NCBI RefSeq assembly: GCF_020873895.1
Contig: NZ_JAHWGT010000033.1
Location: 17,595 to 81,594 of the forward strand
Source of the DNA: Streptomyces sp. DH12
Lineage (GTDB): Bacteria; Actinomycetota; Actinomycetes; Streptomycetales; Streptomycetaceae
Length of the DNA stretch: 64,000 nucleotides
Direction of reading: 5' to 3'
Shown: piece after piece, positions 18,023 to 29,954 of the stretch
Layout: each line of letters begins with the position of its first letter
How positions within the stretch are numbered: the stretch's first letter is position 1
Position numbers and translations under genes: made by a program
Notes under the pieces: generated by a model
What the model was told of the DNA's origin: nothing
The model's database searches: none
Seen by the model: the letters and a program-made list of their open reading frames with translations, nothing else

Positions 18023-19471
18023 ATGAACGACCAGCACGACCACGGGGCACTTGGCGACGCCGAGTACGCGGAGTTCATGGAGCTCGCCGCCGAAGAGGGC
18101 TTCGACATCGAGGACGTCGAGGGCGCGATCGAGGCGGCCGGGCACGGACCGCTGCCCGTCCTCGCCGTCGTCGGCCGGCCGAACGTCGGCAAGTCGACCC
18201 TCGTGAACCGCATCATCGGCCGCCGCGAGGCCGTCGTGGAGGACAAGCCCGGCGTCACCCGCGACCGCGTCACCTACGAGGCGGAGTGGGCCGGCCGCCG
18301 CTTCAAGGTCGTCGACACCGGCGGCTGGGAGCAGGACGTCCTCGGCATCGACGCCTCCGTCGCCGCGCAGGCCGAGTACGCCATCGAGGCCGCGGACGCG
18401 GTCGTCTTCGTCGTCGACGCCACCGTCGGCGCCACCGACACGGACGAGGCCGTGGTCAAGCTGCTGCGCCGCGCCGGCAAGCCCGTCGTCCTCGCCGCGA
18501 ACAAGGTCGACGGCCCGTCCGCCGAGGCCGACGCCGCCATGCTCTGGTCGCTGGGCCTGGGCGAGCCGCACCCCGTCTCCGCCCTCCACGGCCGCGGCAC
18601 CGGCGACCTCCTCGACGAGGTCCTCAAGGCCCTGCCCGAGGCCCCGGAGCAGACCTTCGGCACCGCCGTCGGCGGTCCGCGCCGCATCGCGCTCATCGGC
18701 CGCCCCAACGTCGGCAAGTCCTCCCTCCTCAACAAGGTCGCCGGTGAGGAGCGCGTCGTCGTCAACGAGATGGCCGGCACCACCCGCGACCCGGTCGACG
18801 AGCTGATCGAGCTGGGCGGCACCACCTGGAAGTTCGTCGACACGGCGGGCATCCGCAAGAAGGTCCACCTCCAGGAGGGCGCGGACTACTACGCCTCGCT
18901 GCGCACCGCCGCCGCCGTCGAGAAGGCGGAGGTGGCCGTCGTCCTCATCGACACCACCGAGTCCATCTCCGTGCAGGACCAGCGGATCATCACCATGGCC
19001 GTCGAGGCGGGCCGCGCGCTCGTCATCGCGTACAACAAGTGGGACGAGCTCGACGAGGAGCGCCGCTACTACCTGGAGCGCGAGATCGAGACGGAGATGC
19101 AGCAGGTCTCCTGGGCGCCGCGCGTCAACGTCTCCGCCCGCACCGGCCGCAACATGGAGAAGCTGGTCCCCGCGATCGAGAAGGCGCTCGACGGGTGGGA
19201 GACCCGCGTGCCGACGGGGCGGCTCAACGCCTTCCTCGGCGAGCTGGTCGCGGCCCACCCGCACCCGATCCGCGGCGGCAAGCAGCCGCGCATCCTCTTC
19301 GGCACGCAGGCGGGCACCAAGCCGCCCCGGTTCGTGCTGTTCGCCTCCGGCTTCCTGGAGCACGGCTACCGCCGGTTCGTGGAGCGGCGGCTGCGCGAGG
19401 AGTTCGGCTTCGAGGGCACCCCGATCCACATGTCGGTGCGGGTGCGCGAGAAGCGCGGCCGGAAGAAGTGA
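18023..19471 (+). CDS. der: ribosome biogenesis GTPase Der (EngA)
   Basis: Double-GTPase required for 50S assembly. 482 residues: a ~50-residue acidic extension typical of actinobacteria, G domain 1 ([19 protein letters not shown]), G domain 2 ([19 protein letters not shown]) and a C-terminal KH-like domain ending in a basic KKRGRKK-like tail (REKRGRKK). ATG with GAGGAA 8 nt upstream. Its 3' end overlaps the convergent gene at 19366. Confidence 0.96.
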   Translation: MNDQHDHGALGDAEYAEFMELAAEEGFDIEDVEGAIEAAGHGPLPVLAVVGRPNVGKSTLVNRIIGRREAVVEDKPGVTRDRVTYEAEWAGRRFKVVDTGGWEQDVLGIDASVAAQAEYAIEAADAVVFVVDATVGATDTDEAVVKLLRRAGKPVVLAANKVDGPSAEADAAMLWSLGLGEPHPVSALHGRGTGDLLDEVLKALPEAPEQTFGTAVGGPRRIALIGRPNVGKSSLLNKVAGEERVVVNEMAGTTRDPVDELIELGGTTWKFVDTAGIRKKVHLQEGADYYASLRTAAAVEKAEVAVVLIDTTESISVQDQRIITMAVEAGRALVIAYNKWDELDEERRYYLEREIETEMQQVSWAPRVNVSARTGRNMEKLVPAIEKALDGWETRVPTGRLNAFLGELVAAHPHPIRGGKQPRILFGTQAGTKPPRFVLFASGFLEHGYRRFVERRLREEFGFEGTPIHMSVRVREKRGRKK

Positions 19472-19884
19472 CCCGGGCGCGATGACGGCGGCGCCTGGTG
19501 GCCCTGGCCGTAGCCGTGCGTACCGGAGGCGGAGTGGGTCCCGGTGGCGAGCCCCGTGCCGTGGGACCCGGCGCCGTGCGCCGCGGCCGACTGCGCCGCG
19601 GCGAGCGCGCCGAACCCCTTGAACCCGAGGTCCTCCTCCCCGCTGCGGTCACCGGGGAGCGCCCGGAACGACCGGCGGTACTCGGAGTACAGCGCGTCGT
19701 AGATGGGCGTGGTCGAGTAGCCCGACTCCGCGTCCTGCGCGGGGCGCATGGCGGGGATGTGGTGGTACGACGGGCGGGACGGCTCGTATGAGTGCTGCAC
19801 GTAGGTGCCAACGAACCCGCCGCCCGTCGGATGCGGCCCGTACGGCGAAATCGCGGGCCGTATGGCGGGGTGCAGGGAGCTCAT
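19366..19884 (-). CDS. conserved hypothetical protein, His/Gly/Ser-rich
   Basis: 172 residues, family not recognised. The N-terminal half looks conserved ([60 protein letters not shown]). The second half is Gly/His/Ser-rich. The last 105 bp overlap der in antisense and encode a basic tail that may not be constrained. The ATG overlaps the stop of the SseB-like gene (TGATG), so the two form an operon. Confidence 0.6.
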   Translation of the reverse strand: MSSLHPAIRPAISPYGPHPTGGGFVGTYVQHSYEPSRPSYHHIPAMRPAQDAESGYSTTPIYDALYSEYRRSFRALPGDRSGEEDLGFKGFGALAAAQSAAAHGAGSHGTGLATGTHSASGTHGYGQGHQAPPSSRPGHFFRPRFSRTRTDMWIGVPSKPNSSRSRRSTNRR

Positions 19885-20678
19885 CAGGAGGTGCCGGCCA
19901 GCGGCATCGCGGCGGCGACCAGACGGCCGTTCGCGGCGGCCTTCTCCAGCGCGTCGCGCAGCAGGTCCTCGCGGGGCTGCTGGCCGATGGAGCCGACCGG
20001 GGCGGCGAAGACCAGCACCGTGTGCGACTTGTTCGCCGCGGCCCGCCATCCCTCGGTGACCTGGAGCGCCTGGTGCGCCTGCCACCAGGCGACCTGCTGG
20101 CCGCCGCCCGTGCCGGGCTGGAGGATGGCGTGCAGCTGACCCATGGCGAGCAGCACGGACCAGCCGCCGAGGGCGGGCGGCTTCGCGTTCAGGTCGGCCA
20201 CCGGGTGGAAGCCCTGCTCCATGAGGAGCGGAAGGAACTCGTCCTCCGTGCCGGCGGAGCCGGGGCGGGCGATGGGCTCCGTCGGCTCGACGACGAGCGC
20301 CGGGTGCAGTTCGCCGTCGATCAGGACCAGGCCGCTCGTGACCCCGAGGACGGCCTGCTGGGCGCCGCCCGGCAGCTGCGCCGGCACCGGGGCGGGCCGC
20401 TCGTCGGCGGTGATCGACCGGACCGCCCCCTGGAGCTGCTCCTCGGCGACCCGGACGACCTGGGAGGGGATGCAGGTGGCGTGGGCGAAGGCGAGGACCG
20501 CCGTCTCCTCGCCGACGAACAGCACGGTGCTGGTGTGCTCCTGCTCGGAATCGCCCGGGGTGCGGCAGGAGGTGCAGTCGTAGCTGCCCGGGGCGTTCTC
20601 GCCGGCGAGCAGCCGGTCGGCTTCTTCGTCACCGATCTCGGCGCGTACGTCCTCGCTGACGTCGAGCATGCGCGGCAC
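19884..20678 (-). CDS. SseB-like N-terminal domain protein
   Basis: 264 residues resembling enhanced-serine-sensitivity SseB-type proteins. Segments AVLAFAHATCIPSQVV, LVLIDGELHPALVVEPTEPI and DEFLPLLMEQGFHPV support this. Near the N-terminus DCTSCRTPG has a CxxC. GTG 20678 has GAGGAG 7 nt upstream; an ATG at 20669 is possible. Probably cytosolic; function unknown. Confidence 0.65.
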   Translation of the reverse strand: MPRMLDVSEDVRAEIGDEEADRLLAGENAPGSYDCTSCRTPGDSEQEHTSTVLFVGEETAVLAFAHATCIPSQVVRVAEEQLQGAVRSITADERPAPVPAQLPGGAQQAVLGVTSGLVLIDGELHPALVVEPTEPIARPGSAGTEDEFLPLLMEQGFHPVADLNAKPPALGGWSVLLAMGQLHAILQPGTGGGQQVAWWQAHQALQVTEGWRAAANKSHTVLVFAAPVGSIGQQPREDLLRDALEKAAANGRLVAAAMPLAGTS

Positions 20679-20952
20679 GGGGGGCTCCTCGGACTCGTTC
20701 GTACTGTGGTGCCGGGCGTGTCCCGGCACATCCATGACGGGTTCAACGGGTGAGTCACGGCCGGGGTCACGCGCGCGCGGCGACCGAATCGGCGGGCGCG
20801 GCCGGTTCGAGGGGGTGGGAGGGGGGCGACCGCGCCGTTCGGCGGGGATCGGCCGACCGGGTGGCCCCGCCGGTGGGCCGACCGGGTGGGCAGCGCGGCC
20901 CGGCGTCGGGCACGCCGTGCGGCGCCCCGCGGGTGCGCGGCGGGACGCCTAG

Positions 20953-22560
<1,608 letters not shown>

Positions 22561-22564
<4 letters not shown>

Positions 22565-25290
22565 GCCACGATCCTCCCGGCCTCCAGGACGTGGACGGTG
22601 TGGGCGATGCCCGCGACCAGGTCCGGGTCGTGCTCGACGACGAGAACGGCGGTGCCGTCGGCGGCGAGGGCCGAGAGGAGGCGGGCGAGCGCGGCGGTCT
22701 CGGCGTCGTCCAGGCCGGCGGCGGGCTCGTCGAGGAGGAGCGTGTGCGGCCGCCCCGCCAGTGCCCGCCCCAGCTCGACGCGGCGGAGGGTGCCCGTCGG
22801 CAGCCCGGCGGCGGGCCGGTGCCGTACGGGCCCGTCCAGGCCCAGCAGCCGCAGCACCTGCTCGGCGGCGGTGTGCGGGGCGTCGCGCGGCCGGCCCTGC
22901 TCGGCGCCGAGCAGGACGTTCTCCTCGACGGTCAGGGTGGGGAAGACGGCCGGTTCCTGGAACGTCCGGGCGATCCCGAGGCGGGTGCGGGCGTGCGCGG
23001 GGCGCCGGGTGATGTCGGCGCCGTCGAGCGTGACGCGCCCGGCGGTGGGCCGCACGGTACCGGCGAGGCAGTGGAAGAGGGTGCTCTTCCCGGCGCCGTT
23101 GGGGCCCACGAGCGCCGTGACCCGGCCGGGGGCCGGCGCGAGGTCGACCCCGTCGAGCGCGGTGGCGCCGGCGTACCGCACGGTGAGCCCGTACGCGCGC
23201 AGCCGGGGCGCCGTGCCGGGTGGGCGCCCCTCGGGCGGCGGAGGGGCCGGAGGCGTCGGCGTGAGCGTCGCGGGTGGTGCGGGTGGTGCGGGGGAGGGGG
23301 TGTGGCGCCGCCGGGCGCGGCCACGCGCGGGAGCCGGGCGGCGCGCCGGGGTCGGGTCCTCCGCCGGAGCCGGGGCGCCGACCGGGGCCGGGTCACGTGC
23401 CGGTGCGGGCGGGCGGGTCGGCAGCAGGGCCGTCAACGGCGGCACCCGCCCCACGAAGGCGGCCAGCAGGCCGACGAGCGCGGCCGCCGCGCCGCCCCGC
23501 GCGCCCGCGTCCAGGCCCACCAGCAGCGCCGCGCCCAGCAGGGGCGCCAGCAGGCCGTCGGCGCCCAGTACCACCACCACGGCGAACCACAGTAGCGCCC
23601 GCACCGGGTCGAACGCCGCCGCGTCGAACGCGCGCGCCCCCATGGCCAGCAGCCCCCCGCCCAGCGCCGCCAGCGCCGCGCCCGCCACGAACGCGAGCAG
23701 CTTGAGCCGGGGCACCGGCACGCCCGCGGCCGCCGCGCCCGGTTCGTGGTCGCGCAGCGCCGCCAGCGCCCGCCCCGTACGGCCCCGGCGCAGCGCCCCG
23801 ACGGCGGCCAGGGCGCCCGCCAGGACGAGCAGCTCCAGGAGGTAGAAGCGGCGGTCCGTCAGGAAGCCGGCCGGGCGCTCGACGACCAGGCCCGCCGTCG
23901 CGTACGGCTGCGCCAGGACGAACCGGCTCACCACGACGCCCACCGCCAGCGTCACCAGCGCCAGGGCGGGCCCGCGGCGCCGGATCGCGGGCCCGCCGGT
24001 CAGCAGCCCCAGCGGGGCGACCAGGAGCACCGCCACGGCGAGCGCGGCCAGTTCGGGCAGGCGCGGCAGCCCGGGCAGCCGGCCCGCCGCGAGCCAGGCG
24101 GTGAAGAGCGCGCCCAGACCCGCGTACGCCGCCTGCCCGAGGGAGATCTGCCCGCCCCGGCCGGTCACCACGACCAGCGACAGCAGGGCGACCGCGAGGG
24201 CCGGCACCTGGACCGCCGTGCGCAGGTCGGGCCCGGCGAGACCCAGCGGCAGCAGGAACAGCACCGCCACGGCCGGCCACCACGGGAGCGGCGCCCGCCG
24301 GCCGGCCGCCGCACCGCGCGGCCCGGCACCGTACCCGGTCGGCCCCCGGCCCGTCCGCCCGTACCCCGCCCCCCCGTACCCCCCTGGCCCGTATCCCGCC
24401 GCCCCGGACCCCGGGCCGCGCCCCGGCGCGTCCGACCCGCCCGGCGCGGGCACCGCCAGCGCCGCGACCAGCAGCGCCACCGCGAACAGGTTGGCGGCCA
24501 CCGCCCCCACCAGCGGCCCCGCCCAGCCCTCCGGGTGCAGCCGCGTCAGCTGCGCCTGCGCCACGCCGACCGCCAGGGCCACCGCCACGGCCACCGGCAG
24601 GCTCCGCAGCCGCGCCGCCACGGCGACCGCGACGACCTCCAGCACGAGCAGCGGCAACCCGTACGGGTCGAGCCGTACGTACGGGGCGAGCAGCACCCCC
24701 GTGAGGCCCGCCGTGAACGAGCCGAACGCCCAGCCCGCCGCCGCGACCCGGTCGGCCGCGATCCCGCCCAGCGCCGCCAGCTCCCGGTCGTCCACCACCG
24801 CCCGCAGCTCCCGCCCCGGCCGCGTCCACCGGGTCGCCGCGCCCACCGCGCCCGCCACCGCCACGGCCACCGCGGGCCACGTCCACGGCGCGTCCCCCAG
24901 CAGCACCGGCGCGTCCGCCCGCGCGCCGCCGCCCCACACCAGCGCGGCGCCCCCCACGAGCAGGACGAACACGCCGATCGACGCCACCAGGGACCGCCCC
25001 GGGTCGGCACCGCCCGGGGCCGTCAGCGGACGGAACACCGCCCGGTCGAGCAGCAGTCCGATGCCGGGCGCGACGACGAGCAGGGTCAGGCAGGCCGCCG
25101 GGCCGAGCGGCCACCCCCACTCGACCGTCAACTGTCGCAGTACGTAGGCGCAGACCATCGCGACCGCCCCGTGGGCGAGGTTCAGCACGCCGGTCGCCCG
25201 GTACGTGACGACCAGTCCGACACCCGTGAGGGCCGCAGCGCCGCCGACCGCCAGCCCGGCGAGGAGGAGCTCGTACGTCAGCGTGTTCAC
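22561..25290 (-). CDS. fused LivH-LivM-LivG: two permeases and an ATPase in one chain
   Basis: 909 residues. About 1-285 is a LivH-like permease (GVGLVVTYRATGVLNLAHGA). A Gly/Tyr/Pro linker runs to about 333. LivM-like permease (GRGGQISLGQAAYAGLGALF) follows to about 620, then a Pro/Arg linker. From about 697 it is a LivG ATPase with intact Walker A GPNGAGKST, TLLLDEPAAGLDD and H-loop VVEHD. The equivalent of the signature reads LPTGTLRRVELGRAL. These are normally three genes. GTG 25290 overlaps the preceding stop by 4 nt. With LivF and a binding protein nearby it could form a full importer; the substrate is unknown. Confidence 0.88.
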
Positions 25291-25844
25291 GGCTGCGGCC
25301 CGGCCCCCGGGGTCGCCGGCCCGCCTGCCGGCCCGCCTGCCGGCCCGCCCGCCGGCGCGTCGCCGGGCGGCCGACCACCGTCCCGCGGCTCCGGTTCGCA
25401 CACCGGGCAGGGCCGCAGCGGGGCGTCCCCCGCCGGGAGCACCTCGGGCCGGCCCGCCACCAGCGGGCAGTCCGGGCGGTGGGCCAGCGTGCCGCCCGGG
25501 ACCCGCACGGGGGGCGCGCCGGACGACGGGCGGAAGGCCCCGCCACCCTCCCCGCGCTCCGCGGCCCCGTCCGGCGCGACCGCGCCGGTGCGGTGCTCGG
25601 CGGCAGGCGCTCCGGACGCGGGGCTCCCGGCGCCCGGGGCGCGGAGCGCGGCGGCGGTCCACACCGCGCCCGCCACGAGGAGCGCCGCCCCGGGGACCGT
25701 GCCGGACGCCAGATAGGGGAGCTGCCGCTCCGCCGACCGCTCGCCCGACACGCCGTACCAGCCCAGCACGCACAGCACGGCGCCCCCGCAGAGCGCGGCG
25801 GGACCGCCCCACCGCAGCAGTCGCCACCCCGGCAGTCGCGGCAT
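25287..25844 (-). CDS. small membrane protein with Cys-rich C-terminal motif
   Basis: 185 residues. Two hydrophobic helices (about 12-32 and 45-65) precede a variable linker and a module HRPDCPLVAGRPEVLP with LRPCPVCEP, three Cys plus His that could bind metal. A Pro/Gly repeat tail follows. ATG with GAAGGGG just upstream. First gene of the operon leading into the fused transporter, coupled by a 4-nt overlap, so it may be an accessory or regulatory subunit. Not a recognised family. Confidence 0.7.
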   Translation of the reverse strand: MPRLPGWRLLRWGGPAALCGGAVLCVLGWYGVSGERSAERQLPYLASGTVPGAALLVAGAVWTAAALRAPGAGSPASGAPAAEHRTGAVAPDGAAERGEGGGAFRPSSGAPPVRVPGGTLAHRPDCPLVAGRPEVLPAGDAPLRPCPVCEPEPRDGGRPPGDAPAGGPAGGPAGGPATPGAGPQP

Positions 25845-25934
25845 CCGCACCCCTTCGCTCCGCTCCGATGGCGACACATGATGATTCCTTGCACTATGCG
25901 GTGAACGCCCATTTCCGCGAAGGAACAGACCCCG

Positions 25935-26504
25935 GTGGTGACCCAGATGGTCCACGCGACCCCCGGCGGGCCCCGTGCCCGCACCGCAGCGCTGGCGGCC
26001 GCCGCCGTCGCCGTCCTCGTCCTCCCGCTGGCGACGGCGTGCGGCGGCAGCGAGGACGCCAGTGACGCGGCGCAGTCCCCGGCGATCCAGACCACCTCCG
26101 CCGCGCCCGACCCCACCGGGTCGCCCACGGGCGCCACCGACGCGCCCGCCGACGAGGCGGCCGCCAGGAAGGAGGTCGAGAAGAACTGGACGGCGTTCTT
26201 CGACCCGAAGACCCCCACCGACGAGAAGGTCCGGCTCCTGGAGAACGGCGAGCAGATGCGCCCCGTCCTCGACGCCTTCAGCGGCGACGCGAACGCCGCC
26301 AAGACCTCCGCGAAGGTCGAGGAGGTCGACTTCGCGTCGGCGACCCAGGCGAACGTCACCTACGACCTGGTCGTCGGCGGCAGCCCCGCCGTCACCGACT
26401 CCAAGGGCAGCGCCGTCTACCAGGACGGCATCTGGAAGGTCTCCCGCTCCACCCTCTGCGCGCTGGTCAAGATCAGCGGCAATGCGGCCGTCCCGGGCTG
26501 CTGA
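25935..26504 (+). CDS. secreted lipoprotein, low-molecular-weight antigen MTB12-like
   Basis: 189 residues. A signal peptide ends in the lipobox LATAC, followed by a Ser/Pro/Thr-rich linker. A small domain follows (AARKEVEKNWTAFFDPKT, VRLLENGEQMRPVLDAF, GIWKVSRSTLCALV) typical of actinobacterial MTB12-like proteins. GTG 25935 has AAGGAA about 10 nt upstream. It overlaps the next gene by 23 nt and diverges from the transporter operon, suggesting coregulation. Confidence 0.8.
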   Translation: MVTQMVHATPGGPRARTAALAAAAVAVLVLPLATACGGSEDASDAAQSPAIQTTSAAPDPTGSPTGATDAPADEAAARKEVEKNWTAFFDPKTPTDEKVRLLENGEQMRPVLDAFSGDANAAKTSAKVEEVDFASATQANVTYDLVVGGSPAVTDSKGSAVYQDGIWKVSRSTLCALVKISGNAAVPGC

Positions 26505-27783
26505 CCTCGCCCTCCGGGCGGCGCTCGCGGCGGTCCTCACGCTGAGCGCCGCCTGCGGCAGCCGCCTGCCGGAGCCCGCCCCCCGGCCGACCGCGGCGAG
26601 GCCGGGCGCCCCGCCGCTCCTCGTGGGCCTCATCACCAGCGCGACCAGCCCCGTCGGCGGCGAGGCGTTCACCGGCCCGCGCGACGGCGCCCTGGCCTAC
26701 TTCGCCGCCCTCAACGCCTCCGGCGGCCTCGACGGCCGCCGGGTCGAGCCCGTCACCTGCGACGACGGCGGCAGCGGCGTCGGCAACCACACCTGCGTCA
26801 CCCGGCTCCTCGACGAGCGGAAGGTGTTCGCCCTCGTCGCCACCACCGCCCTCGACTACGCGGGCGCCGCGCGGGTCTCCGCCGCGGGCGTGCCCGACAT
26901 CGGCGGCCAGCCCATCGGGCCCGCCTACGACACCCACCCCCACCTGTACGGCATCTACGGCAGCTCCGCGCCCCGCACCGGCGGCCGGCCCGGCTGGAAC
27001 GGCGTCCTGTACGGCGGCACCGAGGTCTACCGCTACTTCAAGCGGGCCCACGGCGCGCGCACCGCCGCCGTCGTCTCCTACAACCAGGCCGCCTCCGCCG
27101 CCTACGCCCGCCTCCTCACCCGGGGGCTGCGCGCCGAGGGCTACCGCGTCGTGCCGGAGCAGGTCGACTTCGCCCTGCCCAACTTCCGCGCCGTCGCCGC
27201 CGACCTGCGCGCCCGGAACGTCGACCTCGTGCTCGACGCGCTCGACAGCCACGGCAACGCCCGCCTGTGCGAGGCCATGGAGACCGCCGGCGCCGTCCCC
27301 GCGGCCAAGGTCACCCACGTCCAGAACTGGGACTCCGAGGTCGCCGAGGACTACCGCCGCTCCCCGCGCTGCCGCGCCGCCCTGTGGGCGACCGGCTCCA
27401 GCCGCAACCACGACGACCCGTCCCACCCGGCCGTACGGGAGTTCCGCACCGCCATGGACACGCACATGAAGGGGACCGGCCTGCGCTCGCAGTGGCAGCT
27501 GGAGGGCTGGGCCGCCGCCATGTGGTTCACCGACGCGGCCCGCTCCTGCCTGCGCACCGGCGCCCTCACCCGCGCCTGCGTCGAACGGTTCCTCACCCGC
27601 CCCGAGCCGTACACCGCGCGCGGGCTGCTGCTGCCCGTGCGGTTCGAGCGCCTCGCCGCGCCGCCGCGCACCCGCCGCACCTGCCTGTCCGTGGCCCGCT
27701 GGCGGGACGGCAGGGGCTGGGTCACCCAGGGGGACATGGACCGCACCTGCGCCACCGTCCCCCAGCTTGGCTACCGCCCGTGA
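26482..27783 (+). CDS. periplasmic-binding-protein-like lipoprotein, LivK/Peripla_BP_6 type
   Basis: 433 residues. A short signal peptide has lipobox LSAAC. A type I substrate-binding fold follows: PPLLVGLITSATSPVGGEAF, DGALAYFAALNASGGLDGRR, VTCDDGGS, and AADLRARNVDLVLDAL. It is the obvious binding subunit for the fused Liv-type transporter transcribed the other way. The ATG lies inside the preceding gene with no clear ribosome site, so expression probably depends on translational coupling. Confidence 0.85.
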   Translation: MRPSRAADLALRAALAAVLTLSAACGSRLPEPAPRPTAARPGAPPLLVGLITSATSPVGGEAFTGPRDGALAYFAALNASGGLDGRRVEPVTCDDGGSGVGNHTCVTRLLDERKVFALVATTALDYAGAARVSAAGVPDIGGQPIGPAYDTHPHLYGIYGSSAPRTGGRPGWNGVLYGGTEVYRYFKRAHGARTAAVVSYNQAASAAYARLLTRGLRAEGYRVVPEQVDFALPNFRAVAADLRARNVDLVLDALDSHGNARLCEAMETAGAVPAAKVTHVQNWDSEVAEDYRRSPRCRAALWATGSSRNHDDPSHPAVREFRTAMDTHMKGTGLRSQWQLEGWAAAMWFTDAARSCLRTGALTRACVERFLTRPEPYTARGLLLPVRFERLAAPPRTRRTCLSVARWRDGRGWVTQGDMDRTCATVPQLGYRP

Positions 27784-27837
27784 CGGCCGAGTACAGTCCA
27801 CCTGACGACCTATCGACCTGGGGGACCCGGCGGCGCG

Positions 27838-29127
27838 ATGCACATCTCCTTCCTGCTCCACAACGCTTACGGGATCGGCGGCACCATCCGCACGACCTTC
27901 AACCTCGCCGAGGCCCTCGCCACCCGCCACCACGTGGAGATCGTCTCCGTCTTCCGCCACCGCGACGAGCCGACCCTCGGCGCCCCGGCCGGCGTGACCA
28001 TGAAGCACCTGGTCGACCTGCGCAAGGGCAGCCCCGGCTACGACGGCGACCACCCCGACCACACCCGGCCCGCCCGGGTCTTCCCGCGCGGCGACGGCCG
28101 CTGGAAGCAGTACAGCCGCCTCACCGACGCCCGCATCGCCGCGCACCTGCGGACGGTCGACGCGGACGTCGTCGTCGGCACCCGCCCCGGCCTGAACATG
28201 CACATCGCCCGGCAGACCCGCCGCGGCCCGGTCCGGATCGGCCAGGAGCACCTCACCCTCGACAGCCACGGCTACCGGCTGCGCCGCGAGATCGGCTTCC
28301 GCTACCCGCTGCTCGACGCGGTCACCACGGTCACCGAGGCCGACGCCCGCTCGTACCGCACCCGGCTCAGGCTGCCCGGGGTGCGCATCGACGCCGTCCC
28401 CAACAGCGTCCCCGCCCCGAGCGTCCCCGCGGCCGACTCCACCGCCAAGTGGGTCGTCGCCGCCGGCCGGCTCACCCAGGTCAAGCGGTACGACCTGCTG
28501 GTGGAGGCGTTCGCGAAGGTGGTCGCCGCCCGCCCGGACTGGCGGCTGCGGATCTACGGCTCCGGCGACGCCACCGGCAACGAGCGCACCGCCCTGCGCG
28601 CCCTGATCGAACGGCTCGGGCTGCACAACCACGTCTTCCTGATGGGCCCGGCCAACCCGCTGGAACCGGAGTGGGTGAAGGGGTCCGTCGCGGCCGTCAC
28701 CTCCCGCCTGGAGTCCTTCGGCATGACCATCGTCGAGGCGATGCGGTGCGGGCTGCCGGTCGTCTCCACGGACTGCCCGCACGGCCCCGGCGAGATCATC
28801 GAGGACGGCGTCGACGGGCGGCTCGTCCCCGTCGGCGACGCCGACGCGGTCGCCGGCGCCCTCCTCGGGCTGATCCAGGACGACGACCTGCGCCGGCGCG
28901 CCGGGCAGGCGGCCCTCGCCGCGTCCCGCCGCTTCGACCCGGCGCGGATCGCCGAACGGCACGAGGCGATCTTCACCGAGCTGGTCGCCCGCGGCCCCGG
29001 CTCGGGCCCGGGCGGCCGCGGCCGCGTCCGGGACGCGCTCCACCGCGCCCGCGGCGCCGTCCTCGACACCGCCTTCACCCTCCGTTACCAGGCCGCCGAC
29101 GTGCTCCGGAAGGGGAAGCGCGCATGA
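27838..29127 (+). CDS. GT4-family glycosyltransferase
   Basis: 429 residues, GT-B fold. N-terminal LLHNAYGIGGTIRTTFNLAE binds the acceptor side. The C-terminal domain has WVVAAGRLTQVKRYDLLVEAF and the nucleotide-sugar EX7E region ESFGMTIVEAMRCGLPVVST. No signal peptide; it probably acts on the cytosolic face on a cell-surface glycan or teichoic-acid-like polymer. ATG ends the leader GGGGGACCCGGCGGCG. It overlaps the next gene by 4 nt. Confidence 0.88.
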   Translation: MHISFLLHNAYGIGGTIRTTFNLAEALATRHHVEIVSVFRHRDEPTLGAPAGVTMKHLVDLRKGSPGYDGDHPDHTRPARVFPRGDGRWKQYSRLTDARIAAHLRTVDADVVVGTRPGLNMHIARQTRRGPVRIGQEHLTLDSHGYRLRREIGFRYPLLDAVTTVTEADARSYRTRLRLPGVRIDAVPNSVPAPSVPAADSTAKWVVAAGRLTQVKRYDLLVEAFAKVVAARPDWRLRIYGSGDATGNERTALRALIERLGLHNHVFLMGPANPLEPEWVKGSVAAVTSRLESFGMTIVEAMRCGLPVVSTDCPHGPGEIIEDGVDGRLVPVGDADAVAGALLGLIQDDDLRRRAGQAALAASRRFDPARIAERHEAIFTELVARGPGSGPGGRGRVRDALHRARGAVLDTAFTLRYQAADVLRKGKRA

Positions 29128-29897
29128 CCGGAACCACTGCCGCGCCCCGGGCGCCGCGCGCCGACTGCGTCGCGGACCCGGCGGGCGGGCTCACCTTCCA
29201 CCTCGCGGGCCACGACCCGGCCGCGCCCGACCTGGTGCTCCGCCGCACCGGCCCCGGCGCCGCCGGGGAGGTCCGGCTGCCCCTCGCCCCGGTCGGCGAC
29301 GGCCGGTCGCGGGCCGTCCTGCCCACCGGGCTCGAACTCGCCGAGGGCCGCTGGGACGTCCTCCTCGGCGACCGGCCCGTGGAGGCGGGCGTCCGCGACG
29401 TGCGGGCCCTCGTCGACCGCACGCCCGAGCCGTCGGGTCCGGTCGCCCCGCGCGTCCCCTTCCCCACGCCCGACGGCCGCCTCGGCGTACGCGCCTGGCT
29501 GCGCCCCCGGCACGCCGAGGCCGGGGACATCACCTTCGGCGACGCCGGCTGCACCGTGACGGGCGTGCTGTACGGCGTCCGGCTCGGCCCCGGCGCGACG
29601 GCCGAGGCGCGCTCCGACGACCAGGTCCACCAGGTGCCGGCCGAGGGCGGGAGGGACACGTTCGCCTTCACGCTGCCGTACGCGCCGCTCGCCCTGCCGC
29701 CGCTGGAGGGCCGCCGGCTGTGGCGGCTGTGGCTGCGGCCGGCCGCCGGTGCCGACGCGGTGCGGATCGCCCGGGTCCTCGACGACGTGTGGGACCGCAG
29801 GAACGTCTTCGTGTACCCGGAGCACCGGGGTGACGGCTACCTGGCCGCGCCCTGCTACACCGGTGAGAACGAGCTCTGCGTGCGCGTCACCCCGTAG
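29124..29897 (+). CDS. hypothetical protein cotranscribed with glycosyltransferase
   Basis: 257 residues, no family recognised. It looks beta-rich with repeated Pro/Gly turns (FTLPYAPLALPPLEGRRLWR, WLRPAAGADAVRIARVLDDV). No signal peptide or membrane helix. The ATGA overlap indicates coupling to the GT4 gene, so a role in the same glycan pathway is the simplest guess. Confidence 0.7.
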   Translation: MTGTTAAPRAPRADCVADPAGGLTFHLAGHDPAAPDLVLRRTGPGAAGEVRLPLAPVGDGRSRAVLPTGLELAEGRWDVLLGDRPVEAGVRDVRALVDRTPEPSGPVAPRVPFPTPDGRLGVRAWLRPRHAEAGDITFGDAGCTVTGVLYGVRLGPGATAEARSDDQVHQVPAEGGRDTFAFTLPYAPLALPPLEGRRLWRLWLRPAAGADAVRIARVLDDVWDRRNVFVYPEHRGDGYLAAPCYTGENELCVRVTP

Positions 29898-29911
29898 GAC
29901 GGCCCATCGTC

Positions 29912-29954
29912 CGGCCGTCCGGGATCCGCCCCGGACGGCCGCGGCGGATCCCGG
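29912..29954 (+). terminator. two mutually exclusive hairpins after the glycosyltransferase operon
   Basis: Hairpin A pairs 29912-29923 with 29930-29941 (12 bp, perfect). Hairpin B pairs 29919-29930 with 29943-29954 (12 bp, perfect). They share 29919-29930 and cannot coexist. Most likely terminator; an attenuator-like switch is possible. Confidence 0.65.
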
